DNA of 64,000 bases from Notolepis coatsorum (Eukaryota > Chordata > Actinopteri > Aulopiformes > Paralepididae), in the NCBI GenBank assembly GCA_963971535.1, contig OZ020592.1, forward strand, positions 56,118,336 to 56,182,335, given 5' to 3'. Both the position numbers and the translations under genes were made by a program. Of the stretch, positions 42,455-54,069 are shown piece by piece. The notes under the pieces were generated by a model that saw only the letters and a list, made by a program, of their open reading frames with translations, searched no databases and had not been told where the DNA came from. Numbering within the stretch: position 1 is the first letter of the stretch; the number at the start of each line of letters is the position of its first letter.

Positions 42455-43380
42455 TGTGAAGTGCCACAGAACAAGTGACACTTTTGGACAATGACATCCT
42501 GGGTCGTTCCTATATGACCAGTATAAATCTTTAAACTGAACTCTGGAAAGACAGCTCTATGATGGCTCTACTTATAAAAAATGGAACTGAGCCTTTAAAT
42601 GTCTCCATAGAAGGGGCCGGTGTCTGTGAAAGGGGAGTTAACCTGAGGAATGTGGCCCTGAGGATGCAACAGCAGAGGAGAGAAAGCTGTAATGTTAACC
42701 CTTTCAGACGGGAAGGGTTGCTGGTTGAAAAACAGGGAGTCCTGAATCTATAGAGGGAGATCTTAAAAAAAGAAACTAAATAACAATTAAATGTTTGATG
42801 TGTACAGTAAAAGTTTTCAAAATGGCATGCTTATAATTGAGTGCCAGTAGAGAATAATACTAAAAGAATAATGTGTAAAAACTGTTTGTCTGGAGGGATT
42901 CTTTAAGAGATACTATGGAGAGGCCTCGTGCATGGTACGATGTCACGTGGTCACCACAGACAAAGCCGTTGTCTGTTCTGAAGGAATAAGGGACTTTCTG
43001 TTACTTAAAAACCACTAGGTAACGAGAAGTAACGTTAGTACCAAGAAGGAGGAGCTCATACGAATTACGTATTGTACTCTGGTTTGCTAAACAAAAATGA
43101 CAGCCTGTGACTTCACTGTGTTTAGACCAATCGAAAATATTGTAAGATGGATATAAAAGGGACGGTTGCCCTTTCAAGAGCGAGACTTTTTTGAGAGAAG
43201 AGAAGAATGGTGCTTGACACTGGGCACAAGCCGTGCATGATGAGATGTTCTGTTTTCTGCTTATTTTAAACTGAATTGGGTGCTTTCCACTTCAGTCTCT
43301 TCTTGTAACTAGCTTTTTCTAATTAAAATTACCTCTTTATAAATATGATTTGTATCCTTTCTTCTGACCAGACGACCGGG
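42455..43380 (+). repeat. Right LTR (926 bp)
   Basis: Same length and nearly same sequence as the left LTR. It is followed by TAAGCATG, so the end reads GGG|TAAGC. Upstream, a 60-bp partial LTR start (about 42307-42370, with differences) precedes it, each preceded by CCAGAATGACAGAGTGGG, a duplication of the LTR junction. Confidence 0.93.
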
Positions 43381-43440
43381 TAAGCATGAAATGTGTTTTG
43401 CAACTTCACCCTATTGCATTTTTGATTAATGATAAAAAAA

Positions 43441-44040
43441 TAGAATAAGTGGCTTTATCCCTGCATTAAGGACTAAAGGTGGATTCTGTATAATGGGATT
43501 ATCAAGTAAAGCCATATAGTGATAATATGTGTACTTAGGAGACATATGATTATGTATTAAGGCAAAATAGAATAAGTGGCTTTATCCCTGCATTAAGGAC
43601 TAAAGGTGGATTCTGTATAATGGGATTATCAAGTAAAGCCATATAGTGATAATACGTGTACTTAGGAGACATATGATTATGTATTAAGGCAAAATAGAAT
43701 AAGTGGCTTTATCCCTGCATTAAGGACTAAAGGTGGATTCTGTATAATGGGATTATCAAGTAAAGCCATACAGTGATAATACGTGTACTTAGGAGACATA
43801 TGATTATGTATTAAGGCAAAATAGAATAAGTGGCTTTATCCCTGCATTAAGGACTAAAGGTGGATTCTGTATAATGGGATTATCAAGTAAAGCCATATAG
43901 TGATAATATGTGTACTTAGGAGACATATGATTATGTATTAAGGCAAAATAGAATAAGTGGCTTTATCCCTGCATTAAGGACTAAAGGTGGATTCTGTATA
44001 ATGGGATTATCAAGTAAATCCATATAATGATAATACGTGT
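43441..44040. repeat. 127-bp tandem repeat, about 4.7 copies
   Basis: Units begin TAGAATAAGTGGCTTTATCC at 43441, 43568, 43695, 43822 and 43949, almost identical. Starts 60 bp after the right LTR. AT-rich, noncoding. Confidence 0.95.
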
Positions 44041-44439
44041 AACGGATAAGGGAAATGGACCTCATCTAATTAAAGAGAGTCCGTCCCAGTGCAAATAAAA
44101 TAAAAGATTCCGCAACTTCAATCACTCGACCTTAGGTCGATGACTGACGGGGGTCGGAACGGTGCATTCGCTGTCTCTTGTCGGTCAGTGGTAACAACAA
44201 CATTTTGTAGACTCGTTTGGTTCTGCGTGTCAACCACTTCACAGGACGCTGTTTGATGTCAAGATAAGCAGACCAATGAGTTATGAAGTTATCGATCTGA
44301 CCTAAGAGCCAGCGTGGGCATTCAACACATAGTCTAGCAACGTTCAAGACAGGGGAAGGAAGAATTGGATAATACGAAATTGGGATGTGAGAATAATAGA
44401 AAATGGGGAGAAAAAGTGGATACATTTTTTTTTTATAGC
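44041..44439. repeat. Unclassified repeat with Charlie-like hAT scrap
   Basis: 44335-44425 matches 16570-16645 of the hAT inside L1 (AATACGAAATTGGGATGTGA versus GATACGAAATTGGGATGGGA). The preceding 300 bp are unrecognised. Confidence 0.4.
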
Positions 44440-45272
44440 TAGGGGTCTAATACACCCGTCGATTATCAGTGAGTTGCTTCCAGTCAACATGTACAAAACG
44501 GATTGTTTTTTTTATCTGTACATTTCCGCTTTATACCGCTTTGAATACGAGTATAGTTTTTGTGATTTCTAGTAATCCCAGGAAAATACGCGATAATAGC
44601 CCTTTAGTGGAATACACAAAACACGTTGTCATTTTTCGCCTGATTATCGAATCTTCCTGAAATCAACGCTAGATCATCATTATTATCCTTCCTCGTGCAA
44701 GAATGAAATGAGCCCTGGACCGCGGGGCTCCCCAACCCCCTCCCCCCCATCCTGCCACCAACGGCACACAGCCACACATACACACACAGAGACAGCGTCG
44801 ATCGGGGTAGAAATAAATATCAGATCAACGATCAAACTTACCTTGTATCTGATGTAATGCAAAAGAAAGAATCCAATTATCTGATCGCCATTCCAAATAC
44901 TGCTTGTGGAGGTCCGTACCACATTACCAACTGTTACATACTGACGGGCGGGCGGGGTTACTGTTCCATGCCATCGTTGTTGAGGCCTACCTCGCCTGAG
45001 TATTTAAACCCGGCCCGCACGGCTCGGATCGTCCCAGAAAAGAAACGACACGATTCACAATGGGGTGCAATACCAGCTGGAAGGCGTAGGCGGCGGTATT
45101 TGCCCTTTTGCGAGCTCAGACCCATTCCCAACGATAACATTAGGCTGGATGGATGAAAATGAATGGATATCGCTAATAAAAAAAATAACGATTAAAACCC
45201 GACTATACTCGTGATTGGCGCTCAAGCAATGGCGAGTTAACCCGACTATCATCGGGTCTGGCGCTGAATGAG
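44440..45272. mobile_element. piggyBac-like nonautonomous element, partial copy
   Basis: Right end GGCGCTGAATGAG followed by TTAA at 45273-45276, with a second internal end-like block GGCGCTCAAGCAATGGCGAG-TTAA at about 45220-45243. Internal CTTCCAGTCAAC and TGATCGCCATTCCAAAT match the family. The left end is lost. Confidence 0.6.
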
Positions 45273-45480
45273 TTAAAGATAAATGTTTACTCGCAATACC
45301 ATGGGACAGCCGCGACTTAACGCAAATTTGGCCAGCATCGAAAGCCAGTGCTGCCTTTCTCTTCAAGTGAGCCCACAGCTTTGGTGTGTGATATTTTATC
45401 ATCGTAATGTTATGGTCCTGGTCCGTGCTTTGGCAATGCTGTTGTGTTGAATCGCTTGATGATGGTAGTGTCATGTTTAA

Positions 45481-46338
45481 CACAATCTGCGCTAGAAACG
45501 AGTTAACTCGTTATTGCCCGCCATGTGTTCAGCGCCAGAAACGAGTTTACTCGTTTTTGGGATCGTTATTTAGTTTATTCGCTATATCTATTCATAATTC
45601 ATAGCTGCAGCCTCTGGTATAGCCTTCAGACCCTGTCTGAGCTGGCAGACGGTCAACACCGCCCTCTACTGCCAGGCGGAGCTATTGCATCTCATTGAAA
45701 ATGGGCTGGTGTGTTTTAGGAGGCGATCTGAGCCGGGCGGGCCCGTCATTGTGAAACGGTCGGTAGTGTGGTACGGACCTCCACGAGCATTATTTGGAAT
45801 TGCAATCAGATATTTGGATTATCTCTTTTGCATTACATCAGATACAAGGTAAGAACATTATATATAAATGTGATCGTTGACCTGACATTTATTTCTACTG
45901 CGATCACAGCTATCTGTGTGGACCGTGTATGGCTGTTTACCGTTGGCTGCGGTGGGGGGGGGGGGCGAGCGCCCCGCTACGACGGTCATTTCATGTATGC
46001 ACGAGGAGACATAATAATTATTTCAGGATGATTAGATAATCAGCCGAAGAATTACAACGTGATGACTGGATTACAGTAAAATGCCCTTTTCTCGTCTTTT
46101 TCCTGGAATTACTGAAAAGCACCCAAACCATACTCTATTCTAAACGGTATCAAACGGAAATGTACGGATGAAAAAACAATCTGTCTCTGGCATGTTGACT
46201 GGAAGCAACTCACTGAGACTCAACAGCGTTATTAGACCCATAGATATAATATAAGATATATTTTAAGCACTCGCAAATGTCGCAGTCTAAAACTATATCC
46301 ATTGAATAAAGACCTGGCAATGAAGGGGGATCAATGTG
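45481..46338. mobile_element. piggyBac-like nonautonomous element (TTAA), copy 4
   Basis: TTAA at 45477-45480 and 46339-46342 with CACA/TGTG ends. Internal GTTGACTGGAAGCAACTCAC is the reverse complement of the family motif at 44480, so it is inverted relative to its neighbour. 858 bp, no transposase. Confidence 0.65.
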
Positions 46339-46365
46339 TTAAAGACGAGGTTTTGTATCGACGGG

Positions 46366-47383
46366 GCACATCGACGGGGCACCGGTTGAGAGAGTCAACA
46401 GCTTTAAGTACCTCGGAGCCTACATATCCGAGGACTTGACATGGACCACACACATTAACAGTGTTGTGAAGAAGGCACGACAACGCCTCTACTTCCTCAG
46501 GCGCCTAAGGAAGTTCCAAGTCAGCCAGAAGATCCTTAAGAACTTCTACTCATGTACAATAGAGAGCATCTTGACCGGCAACATCACCTCCTGGTTTGGG
46601 AATAGCACTGCACAAGACCAAAGCAGACTACAAAGAGTGACACGTTCAGCCGAACGCACAATTGGAGGGGGGCTCCCCACCCTCCAGAACATTTACTACA
46701 AGCGTTGCAAGGGCAAGGCTAAGAGAATCATTAAAGACTCCAGTCACCCGAACAACTGCCTCTTTGAACTGCTGCGGTCAGGCAAGCGATACAGGAGTCT
46801 CAAGGCGAGCACAGAAAGACTCAGAAGAAGCTTCTATCCCCAGGCCATCAGGCTGCTAAACGAACAATGAATGAACACTACACAACAACAACCACCAAAC
46901 GCACATAGCACACACATCCACACGCACACACTCACTTTAAACAAACACACTGTAGCATCCACTCCACACACTTATAGCACACACCCACTTTAAACAAACA
47001 CACTGTAGCACCCACTCCCCACACTTTATATTTATGGATGAAGGATTGCACTACAACTCGTACACCTTACTGTAAATTGTACCTAAAATTGTACCTCATC
47101 CCATTTCTGCTTTGCACTAGATAGTACTGTACATTAGTACACTGCATAGTATTGTGTATTGTATATTATATGGTAACTCAGAACATTGTACATATGTCTA
47201 TACCGAACACTGTGACCTCATTTTCTTCTTCTAAATTCATGCTATATTATGTTATTATGTTATTTGATACTATCTTGTCTAGCACAGTCTCTGGAGCGTA
47301 ACAGTAAGAAGCATTTTGTATGAAAGTATTCTGTACTTCTGTATGACAACTATTAAAGAACTTGAACTTGAACTTGAACTTGA
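46366..47383 (+). pseudogene. LINE 3' fragment (jockey/L2-like), (GAACTT)n tail
   Basis: Encodes SFKYLGAYISEDLTWTTHIN, RLYFLRRLRKFQVSQKIL, TIESILTGNITSWFGNST and YPQAIRLLNEQ, the region after the RT palm. The 3' UTR ends AACTATTAAAGAACTTGAAC with three to four AACTTG repeats at 47354-47383. A second copy of this family is at 50926. Confidence 0.88.
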
Positions 47384-47744
47384 TAATGTGGTTGTCATCA
47401 TAGAACCCCTAAAAAGTTGTCTATGTGTGTTATGGTGTGGCCTTCAGTGGCGTTGAGCTCTATAATTAATTGAATCCATCACAAAGTGCAAACGAAATCA
47501 TCAAAATGCAATGAATAAGGTGTTTTTTTTACACAAAAAAATGCCTGCTTTCACCCCCCCCCCCCCCCCCACCCCACGCCTACCGTCAGGCCAGAAAAAA
47601 TCATTGCCCCACCAACATTTACATATAAAAAGTTTTTAAAAACACCACTGAACATAGTAATAGAAATAGAGCAAAGTAATGATAGTTCTATTTCGGGCTG
47701 CTTAAGTTTGTGGAAATTATGCTAGCTAGTATGAATATTCCCTA

Positions 47745-48558
47745 ACTGTATAGATAATACTGTTGACAAGCTGATCGATCTGGGGCTGAGCTCCGCCATG
47801 AGCGCCTGGATCCTAGACTTTCTAAGTGACAGGCCCCAGGTGGTCAGGGTGGGGGGTCATACCTGCAGCAAAATCACCCTGAGTATCAGGTCCCCCCCAG
47901 GGCTGCGTTCTGAGCCCCCTGCTGTACTCACTGTACACACATGACTGTGTGGCCAGGTTTAGCTCCAACTCCCTAGTGAAGTTTGCGGACGACACGGTGG
48001 TGGTGGGGCTGATCTCTAACACTGACGAGAAGGCCTATCGGGAGGAGGTTGATGAACTGGCACGATGGTGCCGGGACAACAGCCTACTCCTGAACATTGG
48101 TAAAACCAAAGAGCTGATCGTGGATTTTAGGAGAATACAGCAGGGGACACACACGCCATTGTGGATAAACGGGGCTATCGTGGACAGGGTGAGAAGTTTC
48201 AAGTACCTGGGAGTCCACATCACAGAGGACCTGACATGGTCTACACACATAGATTCTGTGGTGAAAAAGGCGAAACAGCACCTCTATCACCTGAGACAGC
48301 TAAGGAAGTTCAGAGTATCGGGGAAGATACTCCACTCCTTCTACTCCGGGGCTGTAGAGAGCATTCTGACTGGAAACATCACTGCCTGGTTTGAAAACAG
48401 CACAGCACAGGACAGGAAGGCACTCCAGAGAGTGGTGCGCTCAGCTGAGCGTACTACGGGCATTGCACTACCACTCCTGCAGGACTTATATAACAGGAGG
48501 TGCAAATCCAGAGCTCGCAGAATTATGAAAGACCCTCACCACCCCAACAACAGCCTGT
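47745..48558 (+). pseudogene. LINE RT fragment with FADD motif
   Basis: From about 47881 reads PPQGCVLSPLLYSLYTHD (one frameshift near 47890), then FSSNSLVKFADDTVVVGLIS with the catalytic DD, KTKELIVDFRR, and TWSTHIDSVVKKAKQHLYHL. It is cut at NNSLF by the TTAA-targeted MITE at 48563, so its 3' end is missing. Confidence 0.88.
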
Positions 48559-48562
48559 TTAA

Positions 48563-48990
48563 AGGAACACTCGAACATTTTGGGAAATTAGCTTATTTGC
48601 CATCTACCCTGGAGTTAGACAAGAAAATACATACCTTTTTCTTCTCTGTGCATGCAGTAGGAGTAGAAAGATGTTGGGAACTAGGCTAATGGAGGAATCT
48701 ACTTCCAGTGACTGACGCTAAGCTAGGCTAACGGTGCGCGTCTTCCTACTCCTACTGCATGCACAGAGAAGAAAAGGGTATGTATCTTAACACTCCAACA
48801 TTTTGGGAACCCTGGAGTTAGACAAGAAGATGCATACCTTTTTCTTCTCTGTGCATGCAGTAGGAGTAGGAAGACATTGGGAACTAGGCTAATGGAGGAA
48901 CCTACTTCCAGTGACTGACGCTAAACTAGGCTAACGGTGCGCGTCTTCCTACTCCTACTGCATGCACAGAGAAGAAAAAAGGTATGTATC
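48563..48990. mobile_element. Kolobok-like palindromic MITE, truncated and internally duplicated
   Basis: TTAA at 48559-48562, then AGGAACACTCGAACATTTTG and GGAAATTAGCTTATTTGCC, related to the MITE at 7226. A block of about 210 bp (CCTGGAGTTAGACAAGAA to GGTATGTATCTTA) occurs twice in tandem, each block itself an inverted repeat around CTTCCAGTGACTGACGCTA. The right end is replaced by the next repeat. Confidence 0.8.
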
Positions 48991-48991
48991 T

Positions 48992-49600
48992 TAGGGCTGG
49001 GCGATAACGATAAATATCGCGATATATTTTAATAATCGATATCGAATATCGAAATTAAAAGAAAATCGAAAAATAGTTTTTTTTTTGGTGACCTGCAACA
49101 GGGCAGTTTTAAAACCAGAGACAGTGGACAGACTTGTCTTTCTTGCCTGCAACTTAAAGTAATGGCTTTGCTTGTCCAAATGACAATACTGACCAAATTG
49201 AGATTTATTTTTCTCTTGTCCATTTATTTTGTTTGCTTTCTAATTTAAAATAGTTTGAAACCGTCTGTACACAGTAGGCTATGTGTGCTAGCAGAACTAG
49301 ACTCCAGTCACGAGTCACGGTGCACATGTGCGGTGGTTTGTCCACCAAAAAAGCGCCAAAAGATCGAAAATAAACTAGCAGAGCCAGAACTGTTCAACTC
49401 CCCTGGAGCCACAGCCAGCAGAGAAGCCGGTTTACTTTCGCTTTTAAACCAGCTGCAGCCTGAGAACTGGAGTGTGAGGGGATGTAACACTAAAGATGGC
49501 GGCAATGACAAAGAATTGCTGCAAAATAAACATACATCTGTTGTAAAAAAAACTTTTTTTTTCTTTCTTTTTTTGTATTTTCTTTTTTTATAATTTTTTA
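48992..49600. repeat. GGGCTGGGCGATA repeat, one end only
   Basis: Starts TAGGGCTGGGCGATAACGAT with ATATCGCGATAT motifs, a common fish hAT-like terminus. The opposite end is not found. It contains a 112-codon open frame (49255-49593) with PPKKRQKIENK, which I do not recognise, and ends in a T-rich tract. Confidence 0.5.
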
Positions 49601-50836
49601 AACAAACACATAAACAAACATGACAACACACGATTAGATATACAAGCATTGTAAAACAGTGTACATCAGTTAACTCATCGTTTGGATAAATGTCTTATAC
49701 AAGATATACCCCTAATACCTGCTATCTATTCCCCTACACACATATGCTCTTGCTCGCACCCCCCGCCCTGGACCCCCCCATGGATAATCCATCCATTATC
49801 CTTCGCTCCTAACCAAACACTACCATTAAATGCTAGCTTTTATTCTCTCCACCACTTCTAACCACATTGTCAATTTGGATTCATTGAGACCCAAAATTCT
49901 TGCTGTAGATATTTCTAGATAAATCACATCGAGATATGTAAGAATCCAGACCTTTCAGCACATTTTTTCCGGTTGAAACCATCGTGATGCTATCAGTTTT
50001 TTAGCCACTGTAATACCAGATAAAACCAATCTCTTTTGTTGTATAGGTACTGCATATTCAAAAACATCATTCAGCAGTAATATAGAGGGGTGTACAGGTA
50101 TATTCAGAATTAAGAGATTTGATAATTGCTGGGTCACTTCTTCCCAGAATATCTTAACTGGTGGGCAGTCCCAATACATGTGCATAAATGTCCCCTCGTC
50201 CCCATTTGTACATAAGGAGCATTTGGAGTCTTGTTTAAGACCCATTCTGTTCAGTCTTATAGGAGTCAAGTATGTCCTATGAATATAGTTAAGATTGATT
50301 TGTTGATGGTCCGGGTTCCTTGATGCAAGTCGAACATTTGCCCAGGCTTCTTGCCAATCAAAATCTTTTTCTAGGTCTGGTATATCCCTCCTCCAAACAG
50401 AGTCTAGGTGGAGGGTTTCATACGAAGCCGTTAGTAATTGATGATAAAAATCTGATACAAAACCTCTCGATGTCTCTCTTTCATAGAAAATTTTGTGGTA
50501 TCTGTGGTGTGCAATTGGTATCCTTAATGGAACACCGTGAGTCTTCAAACATAACAATAATTGTGCGTAAAAAAGATATGTGGAACCGGTGAGATTAAAC
50601 TTTTTTTCTATTTCATCATAGCTACAAATACCCTGTTTGTTGAAAACATCTCCTAATGTATGTATGCCTTGCTTTTCCCATCTAGGGAATCCTATAGGTC
50701 GTTTTCTAATCAGGAGTGCATTGTTATTGAATAAGGGAGTATGATTATGCCATTTATGTGGATTAGAATATTTTTTTTGTGTTTCACGCCATATCCGGAT
50801 CGGATGTGTAATTATGGGGCCAAATTGCAGGACCAT
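49600..50836 (-). pseudogene. L1-like ORF2 C-terminal fragment
   Basis: A 293-codon frame (50836-49955). It includes IGFPRWEKQGIHTLGDVF, LNYIHRTYLTPIRLNRMG and the C-terminal zinc-finger-like CSLCTNGDEGTFMHMYWDC (C-x2-C-x9-H-x4-C). A 3' UTR follows to about 49650, sharing GATAATCCATCCATTAT with the L1 at 13.8 kb. Same family, 5'-truncated. Confidence 0.88.
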
Positions 50837-50925
50837 GCAGCAACCGCTAAAGAAATCACTTTAAACAAAGTGTCACTTTAAAAAATAGAATCTTTAGAAA
50901 CACTTTAAAAGAAGGAGGTACTGTA

Positions 50926-51691
50926 TTCCTGGTTTGGGAATAGCACTGCACAAGACCGAAGCAGACTACAAAGAGTGACACGTTCAGCCGAACGCACAAT
51001 TGGAGGGGGGCTTGCCCCCCTCCAGAACATTTACAACAAGCGTTGCAAGGGCAAGGCTAAGAGAATCATTAAAGACTCCAGTCACCCGAACAACTGCCTC
51101 TTTGAACTGCTGCGGTCAGGCAAGCGATACCGGAGTCTCAAGGCGAGCACAGAAAGACTCAGAAGAAGCTTCTATCCCCAGGCCATCAGGCTGCTAAACG
51201 AACAATGAACACTACACAACAACAACCACCAAACGCACATAGCACACACATCCACACGCACACACTCACTTTAAACAAACACACTGTAGCACCCACTCCA
51301 CACACTTTATAGCACACACCTACTTTAAACAAACACACTGTAGCACCCACTCCCCACACTTTATATTTATTGATGAAGGATTGCACTACAACTCGTACAC
51401 CTTACTGTAAATTGTACCTAAATTGTACCTCATCCCATTTCTGCTTTGCACTATATAGTACTGTACATTAGTACACTGCATAGTATTGTATATTATATGG
51501 TAACTCAGAACATTGTACATATGTCTATACCGAACACTGTGACCTCATTTTCTTCTTCTAAATTACATGCTATACTATGTTATTTGATACTATCTTGTCT
51601 AGCACAGTCTCTGGAGCGTAACAGTAAGAAGCATTTTGTATGAAAGTATTCTGTACTTCTGTATGACAACTATTAAAGAAACTTGAACTTG
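50926..51691 (+). pseudogene. LINE 3' fragment, second copy of (GAACTT)n family
   Basis: Matches 46590-47383 closely (same coding end YPQAIRLLNEQ, same 3' UTR with repeated TTTAAACAAACACACTGTAGC). Ends AAAGAAACTTGAACTTGAA. 5'-truncated at CCTGGTTTGGGAATAGCACT. Confidence 0.88.
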
Positions 51692-51699
51692 AAACTATA

Positions 51700-52374
51700 G
51701 TTGAGATACATTAAGAGTTAACATTGTAAATTGTATATTGCATAGTAGTGTATATAAGAACCAGTTTCTCAGGAACCTAGCATGTCTTTATTTTTACCAT
51801 GCATATCTTGTGTCTTATCTATTTTATTTTTTCTATGCCTATTTCATTCTATTTTATTATTGTATTTTACACAATCAATGCGGGCAAGACCACCCGCATT
51901 TCACTGTATGCCCTGGTATGTATGTGACAAATAAACCTCTTGATTCTTGAATACATTGATATGGTCGAAACTGCTTAGCTAGCTCATTCTTCTCGTAACA
52001 GAGATATTTGTGAGGAGTTTTTTTTTATCAAAATCGATGGGCCTCGAAGGCTAATATATCCCTTTCTAGATACAGTGTCACACACACACATAGGAAATGG
52101 AATAACAAAAGCAGCAAGCTGGCAGTGTCCTTGTTGCCATAAGGTGATAAACCTTCAACTAGGGATGCCACAACTTACCGTATACTTCATGTGAGATATA
52201 TAGTATATAGTACTACATAAAACGGTTAGGCATTTATGACTCATGCTGACTTTAACATGTGCGTGTATTTCTTTGATATCTGGTGGGTTTTTCACAATTG
52301 ATGCTATTTGATGCACTTGAGCCAGACTGTGTCAAGTTGTTTTCTATGATTAGATGTAGATGAGGTACACATAC
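51700..52374. other. LINE-tail-like sequence, then mrpl10 intron
   Basis: 51880-51955 (GGGCAAGACCACCCGCATTT, then ACAAATAAACCTCTTGATTC) resembles another LINE 3' end. 51956-52374 shows nothing recognisable up to the mrpl10 donor. Confidence 0.4.
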
Positions 52375-52519
52375 CCAGCAGTACCATCTGGGGGCTGCTC
52401 CTCAGGACCTGCAGCATCTCCTTTGCCTTGGGCTCTTTACTAATAAACAGCACCGTCGGGCCGATGAACAGGGTTGCCATGTTTCTGTACGGGCTGTCTG
52501 CCAGGAATGACCTCATCAC
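52375..52519 (-). CDS. mrpl10: mrpl10 internal exon
   Basis: 145 bp with acceptor tttctcag| and donor TGG|gtatgt. Encodes VMRSFLADSPYRNMATLF, GPTVLFISKEPKAKEMLQVL and RSSPQMVLL plus one base of the next codon. This matches the family segment FLEDSKY-NL-PLF-G-N-LLVSEEPKVKEM. Its downstream intron (34514-52374, 17.9 kb) contains the endogenous retroelement and many other insertions. Its upstream intron is 10.9 kb. Confidence 0.96.
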
Positions 52520-52624
52520 CTGAGAAAGAGCACAATTAAAAAGCTAGAATGGCACTCAGAGAGACAACACACCTGCACCACAGCACACGTTGACCTGTGA
52601 ACTAAGGATAAATTGCATCATTAA

Positions 52625-53567
52625 CACTTTAATCGCCAAAAACGCCGTACCACGTCTTTCCCCGCCATGCTCATTCTGCCAAAGACGCCGTACCACGTCT
52701 TTGATATCAATATTTCAAAAATCTGTGATCGAAATCATATTTCTCCCCCGGAGACATGAGATCTACTGTTGCTCCCCTCTCAACTCTCCAACGGTTCAAG
52801 AGCGCCATCTGGTGGCCGATCGGCGGATCGCCCAGAGCAGAAACAGGAAATGGAAGCTGGTACTCATTCCAATTTGGTCCGATCACTCGGTAATAGTCCC
52901 AGGACTCGAGCTAGACACAACGGATAGCAATCCGTTACCAATAACTCGATAAACAACATGATTTGGACGTATATACTATTATACAACCTGGAAATGGATC
53001 GCATATTTCTACATCCCATAATAGGAATATTTCTGTTCCACGCTCATCGCCCAACGCTATGAGGAAGCTACGGTAAGATTCAGCGTTATTTTTTAACATG
53101 TTCGATACTAACTGCTCTAATGATCATATCACCCACACTAGATGAATCATCTAACGTTGGTCACGGAATTATAAACGACCCCCCCCCCCATCCGGTCAAC
53201 ATCAGATGATCAGTAGTAACTTCTAGAAGCACGTCCATTTGAAATTTTTTATCTCGCGCAGATTCCTATCAAACTGTATTTGATCATCAATATAATGCAT
53301 TTGGGGCTATAAATCACGTTCTGGAGAAAGCTGCAGAAAACGATAAAAACATACTTATACTTTAGACCGTATTTTAGTATGAATGAAAAAGTATAACGTT
53401 GCTACACCCTGAACAATAGATACTTGACGTTGAATGGGCCATAGTAATGTCAATTTAGCAATACAATTTAAAAAGTTATAGCCCTGCAAAGAAGGTAAAC
53501 ATCCCCATAGACAAATAGAGCTGGCGGAGGATGGTATATTAAGAATATAAGCCTGGCGACCAAAGTG
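52625..53567. mobile_element. piggyBac-like nonautonomous element (TTAA), copy 5
   Basis: TTAA at 52621-52624 and 53568-53571. Ends CACTTTAATCGCC and GGCGACCAAAGTG. 943 bp. Shares GAAAAAGT/ACTTATAC-type interior with copy 1. A repeated GCCGTACCACGTCTTT occurs near the left end. It begins about 100 bp upstream of the mrpl10 exon acceptor (52520). Confidence 0.85.
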
Positions 53568-53571
53568 TTAA

Positions 53572-54069
53572 GCATTAGGCATAAATGGGCATTTGAAGAT
53601 ATATCAATATTTACATTTTCAATATATATATATTTTTTTACAAATAGTGTACACTCCTAATGTGGTCTGCAGGGCTTATGTGATCCTCACTATAAGGGCC
53701 TAACTTGACTAAACAAAACAATAAATCTATAAAGCCCTGAGGAGGCTGAAAACCGGCTAAAACATAAGTTGACACGCCTGTGGCTCGTGCTGGATACTCG
53801 TCTGGTGAAAGGCTTGAATGTCCACAAGGTCCGTTCCAATAACACCCCAAATGGGCTTATTTACCACATAATTACTGAATGCACAATTTGCATGTGATAT
53901 GAAGTAAACGGTAAACGCCAAAGGTACCTTCAAATTAACAAACAAACACTACAAACAAAACGATAACCAAACAACGTGCCGTGTCGACGACGGTCAAAAA
54001 CTGTTAGGCTCTGCCGGTAACCAAACACACCTGCTGTCATCAGTCCCGTTACCCATTAAGTAGCTAAGT
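53572..54069. other. mrpl10 intron, nothing recognised
   Basis: AT-rich start, then sequence resembling no family I know. Confidence 0.4.

Larger units (their letters stand above)
35936..43380 (+). mobile_element. Endogenous retroelement (ERV/LTR) with cingulin-Gag ORF, pol mostly deleted
   Basis: Two direct LTRs of 926 bp bracket, in order, an 83-bp tandem-repeat leader, a cingulin fragment, a long Gag-like ORF, about 900 bp of noncoding sequence, a 26-bp tandem repeat, an integrase zinc-finger remnant, a second gag-like piece and low-complexity repeats. No protease, RT, RNase H, integrase core or env was recognised. It lies antisense to mrpl10 in its intron. The LTR identity implies recent insertion or a recent LTR homogenisation. 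Target duplications were not evident (CATAG on the left versus TAAGC on the right), so the outer 3' boundary may be off by a few bases or the locus rearranged. Confidence 0.85.

Noticed and set aside
49255..49593. 112-codon frame with a KKRQK nuclear-signal-like stretch
   Set aside because: Lies within a one-ended hAT-like repeat and runs into a T tract (FFFLFLYFLFL). Kept only as a remark under that repeat.
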